Shown piece after piece: positions 12,039-25,912 of a DNA stretch of 64,000 nucleotides. A program made the translations under genes and the position numbers. The stretch's first letter is position 1; each line of letters starts with the position of its first letter. The DNA is from Euryodendron excelsum. Lineage: Eukaryota > Streptophyta > Magnoliopsida > Ericales > Pentaphylacaceae. Where the stretch lies: assembly GCA_033060915.1 (NCBI GenBank), contig CM065378.1, positions 17,784,001 through 17,848,000 of the forward strand. Reading direction: 5' to 3'. The notes below the pieces were generated by a model. That model ran no database searches and had not been told where the DNA came from. It worked only from the letters and a program-made list of their open reading frames with translations.

Positions 12039-12082
12039 CCACACGTGTGGAACAGTAAAAAGATATCGCAACACACGTGTGG
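12039..12082. promoter_or_regulatory. Paired CACGTG boxes upstream of CSLG copy A
   Basis: Two palindromes lie 32 bp apart (core to core): CCACACGTGTGG at 12039-12050 (core 12042-12047) and ACACACGTGTGG at 12071-12082 (core 12074-12079). They sit about 90-130 bp before the start codon. Both are kept in copy B with nearly the same spacing (34 bp). CACGTG is the G-box/E-box core bound by plant bZIP and bHLH factors. Whether the sites are promoter or transcribed leader is not visible. Confidence 0.6.
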
Positions 12083-14016
12083 AGATTTGGTGGGAAAGTA
12101 GTGCATAGCGTATTAGTTCCGTCTCTAATTTCTAAACAGTTAGATTAATGCAACAGAAATTCTGTACATAATTCCCATATAGAATGATGTGCTATACAAA
12201 TGGAACTTTTGTATATAATTTTCATCCAAAGCGATGTAGTAATTTTTGGTCTTTTTAGTTTAAATAAAAAATTTGTTATTTTGGCTATTAACTTTATTAA
12301 TATTATTTTTATATTATTTTGATAAAAATTTCTATGTGCATGTTGAGGCCTGATGGGTTACACCTCAGTTGAGACCCATCAAATAATCTGTTCGCCAATG
12401 CCTATAGGACACACCGTTATGAGTAGCAAATCTCATTGTAAAAATTACAAAAAGGAATTTTGTGCAAAAAAATGGACTTATTTTTAATTTGTATTTGGTA
12501 TAAATAATATAAGTACTACAGTGTCATTTTTGTTCTTTATTTTACAATGCAATGAGTCCTAACATAGTAAGTCAATTAGGTAAGTGTGTTAGAAATTCAC
12601 TGCATTCGTGAAAGAATGATGAGAGATGACGTGATAATCTTTGTTCAGTGGCAAGTTGCCAATTAGACAATATTTTGGAGCTTGACAAGTTAGACAAGTA
12701 TGACGATTAAATTGAACAAAATCAGTTTTATCTTTTTTGTAATGCTGTTTTTTTTTTTTTTTTTCGTTGCGGAAAAAGACAATTTGTATAGAGCTTATCC
12801 CATATTCAAAATAGGGACATAAATATTAATCTACATTCACTACTCGATCAAGTGAGTTTGGGTTAACATAAAAAAAATGGTACGTCACTGTAATTTTGTA
12901 AACCATACATCTTTCCAACCTAATTGAAGCACGCAATACGTATCATAAATTAATGAAGCAATAAGTACCCTAGCTAGGTTCGGTCAAAGTTCTAATCACG
13001 TGGACTGACTAATCGTCTATTGAATGTTTTGATGAATAAAAGCAGAAGAAGAAGTAGAAGACCAAAAGCAGGGTGTGGGGGCAGAGTTCTTATTTAATTG
13101 ACACGTAAAGCAATCCAACACCTGCGCATGCTTAATTACGTAACATAGATCCTGCTTTGCGGACTCGTTTTCGTAGTAAAAGACAAAAAACAAAAAAAAG
13201 AAATATATATAATGAAGCAGATAATAATTGTTGATTTATAGCTGTACAATTGAGTTTTTCAATCATAACCCATACAGTACATTACATCTTTCGTTGTCAA
13301 CTAATCGAACATAAATTTATCAAAATTTCATTGATCGAACGTGAGCATAAAAGTTTTGTAGTGAGCCGTTATTGTATTAAATACGAGTTATCTTCACATT
13401 AAATGTTAAGATTAGAGTATTAAATATTTTGACTATCCTTATGAATTAGATTTACCGCACCTTAGTTTGGGTCCAAGTCGGCGTGAGGTCAGCAATGCAG
13501 GCTTAGCTACACTGTTAACTATTTGGGTTGACCTATAACCTAACTTTACTCACTTAATTTTTATTAGGCTTGATCGAGTGAATTGGATAGAAATTCTTTG
13601 ACCTACAATTACTATTTAAAGAAGTGATATGTGATGTCTGATATTAATGAGGTGAATGTAAAATGCCAACTTTAAACTTTTGATGTTTTGATTCTCTTTG
13701 GATGTGTAGGGCTAGTAAGGAAAGTGAATTTTTTTTATCAACCGTTGTTCTGCTTGAGGAAGGTGATTCGTATCTTTTGATGCAGCAATAATTTATTTCT
13801 CTAAAAAAAATATACGTATATATATATGAACTTTTAACTATACTTCCCTTTTGGTTTTTGTGTTGTGCTTTGCTAGCTCATTTTTTGGTGAAAATAGGTC
13901 CACATTATTGACTCAGGGAGCTTGATGCTGCAGAAGAGAAAGAGAAAGAAATGACTCTTTATCACTTCATGTCTCTATCTTTCTACCCACTCCTATCTCC
14001 AACCTACTCTCAAATC
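12083..14016. other. CSLG copy A upstream region and inter-unit spacer
   Basis: 12083-13269 aligns with the region upstream of CSLG copy B. 13270-14016 is unique in the window and AT-rich. I see no reading frame, RNA gene or transposon ends in the unique part. Confidence 0.8.
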
Positions 14017-14019
14017 TAA

Positions 14020-15664
14020 GGGCATCTCCAAGTCTGCTAGATATTTTGGAGAGCTAAGATGTATTAAACTAATGTAATCTTTATTTTGAAAAGTCACTTT
14101 TAAAAAATCACTCCAATCATACTCTTTACTTTAGCTAAACTATTCAAACTTTCTTGTTTTTAAAAATAAATATTATGCCGCATGCCATATCATCCTTATA
14201 GTGATGACATGGCCTCATGACATGTCATGCCATGTCATCATCGTGGTGATAATGTGGCATGCCACATCATCAAATTTGAAATGGTCAACATATTTCCAAC
14301 GGTCATATTCCCAATACTAAAGTAATAATTTACTTTAGTAAATTATTCAAAAAAACAAAGGTTAAGCATTCTTTATAAGGGACTTCCACAAACAGAGACA
14401 AAGCAGTGATTCATCATCTACCACTCCACAATACATAGTTAAAATTATAATCTCTAGCTATTCCAAAATAATCTATCATTGAGAGATTTTATATTGCAGC
14501 AGGCAGCAATGTAACAACAACAACTTCCGTTCAATTTTGCCTCCAAGCTCCATCAATATATTACAAAACATATGACAATCATTTATCAAGTACATCAAAA
14601 ATATTATCCAAAAAAAATTTACAAGCTTTTATCATTTCATAAGCCCAACAAAAGCTACAATTTCAGTACAAACTAAACCTTTTTTCCATGGATTTTCATT
14701 TGGCAGCAATTAACTGCACCTGTGCATACATGTCTGATAGATAAATTCATTATAATGTAGCCACCTAAATTCAGGTTATATTTTTTTCTTTAAATAAAAT
14801 TACTTGATGAGTTCCTTAACCACTAGTTGATCATTGATAGATTGATGAAGTCTGATGGAAAGTTGAAATTGTCATTCATACATAGCTTATACATAGCTTT
14901 CATCATGTTACAACAATTGATATATATATATATATATATGTATATGTATATGTATATAGTTGTTACAATTTTCAAAATCTAGCTGTAATAGATTTACAAG
15001 GATAAAAGAAGTATATCACTGTAATTACATAAATGCAACCAGACACAATTTGTTCACAAAAAAAAATTCAATTAAAATTGGCTACGCATGTAGCAAGGAA
15101 AGTCTACGGCTTGGAAGAGTTTGGAGAAAATGGCAGCAAAGGTGAAGGGGGAGGGAGGGAAGTGAGATAAAGAGGTTAGATTTGTTACAGAGAAGGGGGG
15201 CCGAGATTGGAAGGGTTCGGGTTAATATTGAGCGAGGGAGGGATGGACAATGATAGAGGGGATTTTGGGTGGGTGAGGGAGTAAAGGTGAGGGAGGAGAG
15301 AGTTGTAGAGGAAGGATTTTGGGTGGGTGAAGGAAGGGTTTCACAGCGAGGGAGGGAGGAATGGTGAGGGGGATTTGGGTGGATGAGGGAGGAGAGTTGC
15401 GAGAGAGAGAGAGTCATACCTGATGAAGATCAGTTGAAGAAGATCACTAAACCCAGTTGCAAATTTTCCCAACAGTTGGAAGAAGACACGATGGAGGAGG
15501 GAAAAGAAGAGAAGCGAGCATATCTTGCTCGCTACATTTAGCAAGTCATTATGACCAAATGCAAAATAAAAAGCGGAGTAGAGAGCCCCTTGGAGCAATA
15601 AAAAGGAGTTTTACTCTGTAAAATAGCTAAGGGGTTGCTTTTAAAGAGGGCGTTGGAGATACTC
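14020..15664. mobile_element. Harbinger-like non-autonomous element with TIRs and TAA target site (unit B copy)
   Basis: The left end is gggcatctccaa at 14020, preceded by taa (14017-14019). The right end reads ttggagatactc, ending at 15664; its reverse complement, gagtatctccaa, pairs with the left end. The base triplet after it is gaa here, but taa in the unit A copy (3055-3057). A 3-bp TWA target duplication with short imperfect TIRs is typical of the PIF/Harbinger superfamily. There is no transposase, so it is non-autonomous. An inner segment near 14170-14275 is palindrome-rich (repeats of atgacatg and catgtcat). Confidence 0.65.
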
Positions 15665-15667
15665 GAA

Positions 15668-18600
15668 TGACTCTGATCTCCAAATTTTTTTCGTCTCCCT
15701 CTCCTGCATCGATTGTGATCGTTCTTTGAATCTTAACTCCAGCTCTTTTTTTTCATGATTTTTGCTCATTCTTTTTTGTTCTTGAGATTATTTTTATGTT
15801 TTTCTTATGTCTTTTTTTCATGGAAGTTTGATTTTTGTTTGAGATTTCATTTTCGTGAATTGATTTGCAGGTTTTCTTTGGTTTCATGGTTTTTGCACCT
15901 TTTTTTTTTTTTTTTTTTTTTTTGGCTCTTGAGGTCAATTTTTACTTTTTTTTCTTATATTTTATCTTCATGGATGTTTTTTTTTGTTCCCTGATTTGTG
16001 CTTTTTTTCGTTTTCTTCGTGTTTTCTGCTATGTTTGTTTTGCTCCTGAGGTCATCTCTACATTTATCTTATATCATTTTTCCATGAAAGTTTAATTTTT
16101 GTTAAGAGATTTCATTTTTATGGTGCAGTGATTGTTGATCATCTTTTTTTTCCCCCTTGAAGTCATCTCTGTGAGTTTCTGTTTTTCGTTCTTTCACGGA
16201 TGTTTTGAATTGTGTTAGAGATTTCATTTTTGTTCACATGAGAGTTTCATATTCGTGGTTCTCATTTAGTTTTTCTTATATTTTTAGCAGGGTTTGGAAG
16301 AATTTTTTTGTTTTTTAGGATTTTGATTGGGTTTTTCAGGGTGTGTTGTTTTCTTTTTTCTCTTCTTGTTATGAAAGTGATTTCTACGTTATTGTTCTTC
16401 ATTTCTTCATTTGGTATTGCATTTTGAGTAAGAGACTTGGTGTCTACTGACTGAAATATGAAAGAACATCGCCTTATTCTCTCTGTTTTTCCAACCAAAA
16501 TTGCCTTGAACCATACTTGAAAACGAGGTCGATCAAGAAGTTCAAGAAATGTTAACAAATCCTGAAGCTCTAAAATGTTTATCTATCTAGAAGATTATAA
16601 CTTAATTTCTCACAGCTTTTCGTCTAAATTTAAAATTTACTTCTTGTAATAATACTCAGTCATTATACTAATTTCATTTCTTGTGAAGCCCTTACTGGGT
16701 TACTTGCTGACATGTGAAGAATATCCTATTCTTTTTACAATTGTATTGGAAAGATAAGTGTACTCAATAATCACATCCCTCTTTCTCATGTATTTTTTCC
16801 TTTAAGCTTAGGATGAGTTTAGTTGTTTACGTAGCAATATTTTTTTTAATCATTTTCTCTTTTTGGATTCTTTACTTTAATGTTCATCCACTTACTACAT
16901 GTCTCTCAGGTGGTAGTTATGAGTATTCCTTGGATTCTTTTTTTTTTTTGTCAGCCTATTCTTTGATGAACTTTATTTTTATTGTGCATGAACTCAACAT
17001 TTGTCCAAAACTTTTAGTATTATTTCAGATGTTTTTCTGGTGAGAGAGCCAAGCATGGGCATCTCTCCTGCTGGCGACATGCTTCTGGTAGCCTGTAAAT
17101 GCACAAAAAATTAAAGTTTAAAGGACCCTCCTAACTTGGAATAATGAAAAATATAGAAAACGAAAAATAGTGACAATATTTTATATATATAGCCATGTCA
17201 TCTATTAATTACCATATGCAGATTATGATTTCTTTGCAATGCCTAATTTTTGGACTTTTTTATTTTTATATTTTTGGGTTTGTTTGATTACCGAGTAAAA
17301 AATGGCGTGTTAAGAAAAAGGGCAAAAAAAAAAAACTGATGTTAGCTTACTCATTATTTAGTGAAGACAAACTCTTTAGCTTGCTTGAGTACATATGATT
17401 GGGTTGACATTAGAATTAACTAGACATATGTTTGGTTTTCTCATATACCTGTATGCGATACTGACATACCAACAAAATGTTAAAAAAGCTTACTTATCAA
17501 AAAAAATAAAAAAAGAAAGAGCAGAAAGCTGATCTTATCTAGTCATAGTTAATTCATAAAAACTTCTTTAATTTATAGCAGTACTTCAATTACTTGAAAT
17601 TGTAACGATACATTAAATTGTATGATCTATGCCTATTATTCTTTGATTTTAATGTTTTAGCAGTTGTAGCTTAATATTGAGAGTGATAATTTTAATCTTC
17701 TAGTTAGTGCTATGACGTTGCTTGTTTTTGTTATTCTCATCTTACTCACGGGGTTTATGTATTTTTTATAATCATTGGTATATCCAAATTCTTGTGGTTT
17801 TATTTTTATTATTGGTTGAACTTGCTAATAGTGAATATTAGTTTATTTATTGTTATGAGTTAACAAGTATGTACCTTGTGTCTCTATATTTTTTTTTCCA
17901 TTATTGTTATGAATTAACAAGTTATTTATCTAATGAACATGAAAAAAATTAACAAAAAAAAAATACACTTAATATTCCTTTCTTATAAGTGAGGTAATAT
18001 ACTTTTCATTCAATATATTATCAGAACTTTTCAAGCAACCTTCTAATACAAGACAACTAGCACAGGCACCCTCCACTAGTAGTTATTAATATGTCTCGAT
18101 TAATTTTATTGAAAAATTTCAAAGTGGACCTCCTAGTTTGTGTGTTTCCCCTCTCCACATTTTAATATTCAAAATCTTTAAAACTTTTTATTTTACTATA
18201 TCACTTGTTAGTCATGTAAATTTAACAAATAATATTATCTTATTTAAATTTAAAATTTTATTTAATGTTAAAAAAAATAACAAAAAAAAAAATCGTGAGT
18301 TAACTTGAATAATAACATTATCTATTAACTTTATTTATCAATACGTAAAATAGTAGCATATGAAGTTAAAAAAATTTTAATATTAAAATCTGAAGAGGTT
18401 ACCCGTGACGTGGAGTGCCATTCAAAATGGTTCGTCATTAAATTGTGCGGGAGTTTCAGCTCCCATTTATTGCTCTCAGGCAAACCAAAAGATGGTGTCA
18501 GAGGATTGTACAAAAAGTATATAAGCATTATAGACCCTTTCGTCTCTCTCTCTCTAAAGAATCATTATATATTTGGCTATTATTGTTTTTCAAAAAACAC

Positions 18601-19624
18601 TATTAAATAGATACATATATATATATATATATATTTTTTTAAATTCTTGTCCTCAGCTATTTTTTATTTGTATTGTTATGTAATCTAAAATATAAACTCT
18701 TATTAAAACAAAAGCCTTTGATTTTTGTTTTAGTACATGTATATTTTCAAGAACTTCATTTATAATTAATGCTTCTTAAAAAGAATGTCATATTATTAGT
18801 TAAGTATGTTCATATTAAAATTCGACAAAATTTGATGTATGTAATATATATATACTAAAACAATACACACAAACACACGTGTATCAGTGCCTAACATAGT
18901 TGTTTGACTTCATGGAGTTAAAACTTTCAATTTACAAGTGCTTAAAACAACATAAAACATATTGGATAGGTTTTGTTTTGTTTTCGTGGCAACTTGCTAA
19001 TATTTGTTTGGGTGGTGGGAAGCAATCTAGGAAATGAAAAGATAGAAAATTTAAAATTTTAGTCTTGGTTTTTCTGTGAGGAAAAACAGAGGTAACAATT
19101 TGAAAAATTTTGGCCTCCCGCACCCCCCAACATGGATAACCACCCTATCCAAGTACTGTTCTATATTATTATTTTTTCATAGTTAAAAAATGGTTTGTAG
19201 TTATATATATATATATATATATCTTAAATAACTTGAGTAAAAAAAACAGTTAAATGTATCAAGCACGCTCTTTTGAGTCATCCACAACATACATGAATTA
19301 GTAAGAGATAAAATGCTATCCTTTTAAAACATTTGTACAGAAAATTCTATTAAAATGATATGACAATAATATTTTTATAATTAAAAGTCATTATAATGGA
19401 TGTTATATTTTAAAATAAATAACTTTCGTTTAACCATATCATTCTGTATATAACTTTTATACAAATTCTCTAGTTATACAACATTATCCTATTTCAAAGA
19501 CATTAATGAATCACATGACCAAACACAGCCTTAAATAGGCAACGACGCAGCATAGAATAAGTTTATATTCTCGTAATAATACCCCCAAGTAAATTGTGAT
19601 CAACAAATGAAAGTTCCCCTACTT
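15668..19624. other. Spacer downstream of CSLG copy B, no gene recognised
   Basis: Counterpart of 3058-7006. The Lys-rich diverged repeat recurs at about 15770-16400 with a run of about 23 T at 15900-15923. (TA)n runs occur at about 18615-18635 and 19205-19222. No supported gene on either strand. Confidence 0.8.
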
Positions 19625-22600
19625 TCATACCTTCAGTATGAGAGAAGCTGTTGTGTATAGAGCCCATGCAAGAAATGTAGAAATGATAGTAGTCTTGGTA
19701 GGCATTCTTCCCTTATCAGTTCTCAACACCATGGCTTCATAAATTGGCCAGCAATTCAACACCACGAAACCAGCAATGAACATTTGACCAAACAGTCCCT
19801 CCAAGTTCCCGCCCCTGAAAACCTCGACCAACCCTCCGAGGAACGCGACTAGATTGACGATCGCCGCCATTGCCAGCGGCACAAACATAGGCGACTGGAC
19901 TCCGAACTCAAAGGTCCCTTGATCGTACCTTTTGCTTTGCTCGTCGTCTAATACTTTGCTGGTCACGTTAAATCCCTGCGTGGCGATGCCTAAGCGCTTG
20001 GTTACGTACTCAATCGAGCCGAACAAGTAAGATGTGAGTCCTCTCACCATCCAAATCCTCTGATCGCTCCACCACCTTGGAAATGTGCCTTGATCTACCA
20101 CAAAGTCAAGACAATCTTGTCCGTAGGCTCCAAAAAATAGAAAAACATACAAGAAAAACCACGTATCCGATGCCTGTAACAGATTCTATAGTTATTATTA
20201 AATGGGTAATGCTATACAAATAGATAAACTTATTTATAATTTATTACTAGAATGATGTGGTGAAATGAGAGTCATGCATTTTAAAACAAAATACCAATCA
20301 TTATAGTTCTTAATTATAGAAATGCCAATGTCACATTAGTCTAGTGAGACTTTCTGTACAATTTTTTTAAAAGAATAATATTTTTCGTATTAAAATTATA
20401 GAAATTAAATTATTGGATTATCAAGTAGAATTGAATTAACTAGGGGAGGCACATACCTTTGGGAAGATGGAGACTCCATGGAGGAGAGTTAGTTGAGGGA
20501 GGAATGCATATATGGTGATTGGGATTGACAAAATGGGCCAGAAAGCAGTGTGTGCATAGCAAAGACCCATTATTGGGCCCGTAGCCCGGGCACCAAAAGT
20601 TACCGGACTGTATTTTGAGAAGGCAACCTCAAGAAGGCCCACGGCCCATCGCTTGGTTTGGCTTAGAACATCGTTGAGTGTTATCGGAACATCCCCCAAA
20701 AATGCTGGTCTGTTAGGATGGCAAAACACAGACTTCCATCCCTCACAGTGCAGTCGATAACCCGTATAGAAGTCCTCAACCAGGGACCCATATCTGAAGC
20801 CCAACTGCAAATTTTGGAACCAAATCAACTCAAGGTTTCGACAATATGCATGGAATAGTTGTACCACAGGAGGCGTATTCAACAAGCTTTACCTTGGAAC
20901 CCCAATGGCTCTGGTTCTCAAACTTGCAATCTGCTACACGGTGGGCCAATGCCAGTATTGATTGGGCCTGGATGGGCTTGTCCACCACATGGTCAGGTCT
21001 CAATTCAGGGATTTCTGGAGTCACAAAAGACGACGGGCCTCCAAAGAAAACACGTCTAGAGAAAAAGCATCCAGTCCCAACATAATTAGGGCCTGCCAGC
21101 CCGTCCATTCCTACTGGATTGGTTTGGAACAGACGTTTAAACTCGCAAGCATATATATCGTCCTTGTTGAGTCCGTGAAAGCGCTGAGGAAACTGAATGT
21201 ACCCTAATTTCGGCCTTATTTTAGGGTCAGAGAAATAACATAGCACCCGATGAGGCGTTTGGGGATCATTAGAATACATGTCACAATCCAGAGTCAGGAT
21301 TATAGGTGCATTGGTCATGATGGCTGAGACTCGAAGCTTCAAAACATACCATTTAAAAAACACGGTTAGAAAACGCTAAAAACAACATTATGCCCAGCTA
21401 ACAGTGATAAAAATGCGGTGAAAAAAAAGGCACGGGAATAGGGTTTGGCTTTGCTTACTAGGACATTAAGGGCACCGGCCTTGAAGTGATGTGGGGACGT
21501 TCTGCTTTTCTGCCTGGATACATAGATAAGATTTGGCATTGATTGGCCTGTCACGTCTCTGTCTTTGCCAATCTCTAACAAAACCTGCTCCCGTTTGCAG
21601 ATCAGTTGCAGTGAGTGTAAACAAGTAGAGGGTAGTGATATGGGTAACCATATTCTAGTACTAAAATCCCAAAAGTACTACTGTAACAAGAATTTATTTT
21701 TACAGTTTTCAATATCTTTTATTTTTTTTCTGAACTGCAGAAGAAAAAAACTTGAAAAACTTGGGAAATGTAAACCTGAATAACAGTAGGATGAACTTGG
21801 TGGGTAAATCCTTCAGTCCATTTGCTGAAAGCTTGACGTTCTTGTTCGCTGTTGATGTACTCGTCGCCGACCTTCCCTCTCTCAACAACATTCTCCACTC
21901 TTACCCTCATGTTTTCATACATCATCTGAAACGCAAGATTAATATCGGAGTTGATTAATGGTAAACCCGCTAACTAAACTCACTAATGGAATCCACAATA
22001 CTATAATTTTTGGCCCTATGTATCAAACAAATAATGGACATATAATTCAGTCTAGACATGATATGCATAGTCAAATGGGGGTACACGAAATATTTATTTG
22101 CATGATTTTAGCCACCATAACTGCATTAATTGTCTAATGCTGTGTTTGAAATTCAAATTTATTAAGGGAGAAGTAAAAAAAAAAATGTAAGAAAAGAATA
22201 ACAAACTAAAAGAAGATTTTTATACTATTTTTTTTTATTATTTTCATCATCAAAATATTTATCCAAACAGAACCTAAGAGTTACTAAACGGTAGTGAGAA
22301 CAAAAAAATAAAAAAACCCTAATAGTTTCAGGTAATTGGAAACTTCAAATTAAAGGATCAGACAACCAACATGACTGTCTGCATATCATAAAGATTTTAA
22401 CTAAGTTCGGGCCCGGCTTTGCCCGAAGCGTGCTACAAAAGACTGATTCAACGAGATATGCCTTGCCTGCATTAAGATTTAAAATTTGTCGGCTTTGACA
22501 TCTTAATACCAAGGAACCACACGCCAGTATTTACCAATCGTGATGCTTACGCGTAACAGAAATACAGAAATCTATGAAAGAGCTTAAATTCACATAGACA

Positions 22601-24780
22601 AGATTTCTTTTGGAGGCGCTTACGTTTGCCATATTGGAGGCACCCAGAAGAACAGCTAAAATAGCAGATATAGACAAAGAAAACGGTCCCAAAGCAGAAA
22701 TATCCAAGACCCATTTTGATTGAGAGATCAAATATAAAATATTCGCACATATTTTATCATTTTTTTGGGTCATAAAAATGCTTGACTTGGACTACATTAT
22801 TGATCTGCATCCATATGGGGTCGTGATCTCACCCCTCTAGAAAAATGGCATAGCCCGCTAACTGGTACACGTAAGCTTGAAGACTTTTCTCAGCTCTGGA
22901 TTAATACAGAATAAAGAATGAACAACTTTAACAAACTGCCATTGAAGACATCTCAAGGGTCCCACATGTTACACCATCGTTGAATCTACGGTGGTCGAGA
23001 ACGGGCGTTTATGGTAACATAGCCATCAGCGGCCATATTCACCCTTGACTAAAATTTAAATACTCAGCGTTGGGACTTGGGTGTCTTTCAGCTGACTGTT
23101 AGTCTCCGTTAATACTCTCCTAGAGCTCAATGGTAAATTCTTACCAAAAAAAAAAAAAATGATTAAATAATCCTCTGAAACATCAAGTTTTTATAATTGT
23201 TGAGTAATGTTATACAATTAAAAAATTTATGTAGAATTTATTACAATAATTTTGTAGTTGAACGAGAATTATTTAATTTAAAACAAGATACACATCATAA
23301 TAACTCTTAATTAAAAAATAATAATAATCACATTGCGGAAATTTTTTTGCATAAATTTAAAAAAAAATAATATTTTCTTACTCCTGGTGAGATTCTATTT
23401 AGTTTGTCAGTTGACAGGAGTTAATAGGATTGCCTCCAATACACTAGCTAGTCCTCCTCTCTTTCCATTTTTATTGAAAAGAAGCTAAATAAAAAAAAAA
23501 AAATTGTGATTTTCGGTTGTCATGACTCAGCGGATAAAACCGTTACAGTGGTCAGTCCAAGCCTTTGATGCCAAGTTGCCAACTTGGTAATATTTTAACA
23601 TTTACAAGAAGATATGATCTCTCTGGTGATGGACTGAATACAGAAAAGAAACCAAAAAAAAGAAAAAAGAAAAAAAAAAGTTATCAGTAGGTAGCAAATA
23701 CGTATGCTTAGTGGTCAATTTTCGTCCACGATTCCTGGTACATAATGTTTATATAGAATTATGTGGATGGAATAGGAATTTTCATTTTTTTTTTATAAAA
23801 AGCAAACACGTTCCTAAAATTAAAAATTAACAACCAAGATTAAGTTTAAATCAACGGTATGCAAAAATCATTCTGGAGGTTTAAGATTCCTACTACTTAA
23901 TCATTCTGCAAAATCATTCTGGAGGTTTAAGATTCCTACTACTTAATCATTCTGCAAAATCATTCTGGAGGTCCGTAGTTACTGAAAATTAGAGGTACCA
24001 AACTACTTAAAAATTTTGAAAATGAAAAAAACATAAAGTGAAGAAAATAAACAAATTCCTAAAAACAAGAGAACACCTTACGAAGTGAACAAATAAGATT
24101 AGAGTACCATAAACAGCTAAAATGAAATAAATCCTATTGACAAAGGAAATAAAGAACACATTAACAAAAAATAAAGCAACTAATATTTAGGTTTTTACCT
24201 TAATCTGCTCAGTCTCGGAGCTCTGAGGATGGTTTGACCTGAAATATGCATCTGGACATCTCTCTACTATCTTCTTCTTCCTACAAAAGGCAAGCCACTG
24301 GCTTCCAAATTTAGCAGCCTCCATGAAAGCGAAGAGAGTCATCGCAGAGCCTCCATCGTCCGACACATAAACTGAAAGCTTCTCCGGCGGGTAATCATAA
24401 GCCATGACCGATAACGCCGTGTTCACGACACTCATCGGCGGCTCTCTATACGGATCCGCAGTGCATATAAAGATGTCCAGTGCCGGAAAATCTTCCTCCG
24501 GCAAGACTTTCGCGAGGTTTTCAGGGAACACTTGGCGGCGGAGTGGCCTCATGCGGAAGGACTGGGTGGTGGACCACATGAACGCTAGAAGAACGTCGGA
24601 GATTATCAAGGAGAGAGTGATGCAGAAGGAGAGTAGGGTGGTGGAATGGAGGGCTGTGATTGCGTGGTGGTAGAGCAGAGCGAAAATTGCACACGTGTAA
24701 ACTAGCGCGAACACACGATTCACGGCCGTGAAACGTGATATCCTAAACGTGTGAAGGGGCTTGGCCGTGACACCCTCCAT
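19625..24780 (-). CDS. CSLG: Cellulose synthase-like protein G, copy B (six exons, 732 aa)
   Basis: Tandem paralog of copy A with identical exon lengths. Minus-strand exons: 24780-24199, 21925-21776, 21584-21459, 21336-20893, 20804-20457 and 20173-19625. All introns are GT-AG and phase 0. The motifs DDGGS, DCD, VED and QTKRW are present with family-typical surroundings: FLGDVP, and RW followed by AVGLLEVAFSKYSP. Two N-terminal and several C-terminal hydrophobic helices predict an ER or Golgi membrane protein with a cytosolic catalytic domain. An in-frame upstream Met at 24897 would add 39 residues, but it is not shared with copy A and lies among the CACGTG boxes, so 24780 is preferred. This copy looks the more constrained of the two. 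Substrate unknown; possibly a triterpenoid or another specialised metabolite. Confidence 0.94.
23861..23973. repeat. 46-bp tandem repeat in intron 1 of CSLG copy B
   Basis: Units beginning gcaaaatcattctggaggt occur at about 23861, 23908 and 23954. The first two are complete and almost identical; the third is partial. Copy A has no array here. It is part of the sequence that makes B's first intron (2273 bp) longer than A's (1398 bp). Confidence 0.93.
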
Positions 24781-24867
24781 TTCTACACTACCGATGTGTG
24801 TCAGGGATGGTCCTCGCAGGGGCTTGGTGTGTCTGATATTTATAGGCCTGTTTTTTAAAGTGTTGTT

Positions 24868-24913
24868 CCACACGTGTGGAACAGTAAAAAAATACATGGT
24901 AACACACGTGTGG
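24868..24913. promoter_or_regulatory. Paired CACGTG boxes upstream of CSLG copy B
   Basis: CCACACGTGTGG lies at 24868-24879 and CACACGTGTGG at 24903-24913 (cores 24871-24876 and 24905-24910, 34 bp apart). They are positional equivalents of the pair upstream of copy A. The sequence between the boxes is largely kept as well. Confidence 0.6.
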
Positions 24914-25912
24914 AGACTTGGAGGGAAAGTAGTGCATTAGCGTATTAGTTCCGTCTCTAATTTCTAAACACTCAGATTAATGAAACATAATTTTTGCACA
25001 TAATTACCATATAGAATGATATGCTATACAAATAGAACTTTTGTATTTAATTTTCATACAAAATAATGATATGGTAGCTTGTGGTCCTTTTAGTTCAAAC
25101 AAAAAATTCATTATTTTGTGATCCTTTTGCATACCATTTTGATAAAAAATTTTGATATGCATGTCAGGCCGATGGGTTACATCTCAGTTGAGGCCTATCA
25201 AATAATTCGTCAGCCATTGCCTATTCGGATGCTAGTAACAAATCTCATTGTGAAAATTACAAAAAAAAAAAAAATTGTAAAAAAATGACCTTGTTGCTTT
25301 TGGTGTAAATGATACGTGTACTATCGTGTCATTCTTGCTGTTTATTTTACAATGCAATAAGTCATCTCATAGTAACATAATCAGATGAGTGTGTTAGAAA
25401 TTCACTGCAATGGTGACAGAATTAGGAGAGATGATGTGATAATCCAAGAGAATTCTAAGTTTTTTTAGCAAAAAGTTGACAATTAGACAATATTTTGGAG
25501 CTTGACAAGTTAGACATGTATGACGATTAAATTGAGCAAAATCAGTTTTATCTTTCTGTAATGCTGTTTTTTTTTTGTTTTTTTTTTTTTGCACTGAAAA
25601 AGACAACTTGTATGGAGCTTATCGCATATTCAAAATAGGGACATAAATATTAAACCACTTTCACTACTCGATCAAGTGAGTCTGGGTCTCTGGTTAACAT
25701 AAAAAAATGGTACGTCACTGCAATTTGTAAACCATACATCTTTTCAACCTAATTGAATCACGTAATGCGTATCATAAATTAATGAAGAAGTGAGTACCCT
25801 AGCCAGATAGCTAGCTAGGCTCGGTCAAGTTCTAATCACGTGGCCTGACTATTGAATGTTTAGGTGAATAAGAGCAGAAGAAGAAGATCAAAAGCAGGGT
25901 GTGGGGGCAGAG
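24914..25912. other. Upstream region of CSLG copy B
   Basis: AT-rich non-coding sequence that aligns with about 12083-13084 of unit A. No gene or RNA recognised. Confidence 0.8.

Larger units (their letters stand above)
1776..13269. repeat. Segmental duplication unit A
   Basis: From ctttagtaaattattc at 1776 to 13269 the sequence matches 14333-27230 almost continuously, in the same orientation. The match covers a transposon piece, about 4 kb of spacer, the whole CSLG gene with its introns and the promoter region. Differences are substitutions and indels of up to about 1 kb. The left edge is cut by the LTR element at 1-1775, so the original unit was longer. Confidence 0.93.

Noticed and set aside
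22531..22773. Hydrophobic ORFs in intron 1 of CSLG copy B
   Set aside because: Two overlapping frames, absent from copy A; hydrophobicity comes from T-rich sequence.
24781..24897. Upstream in-frame Met extending CSLG copy B by 39 residues
   Set aside because: Not shared with copy A, overlaps the CACGTG boxes, and the shorter start matches family N-termini.
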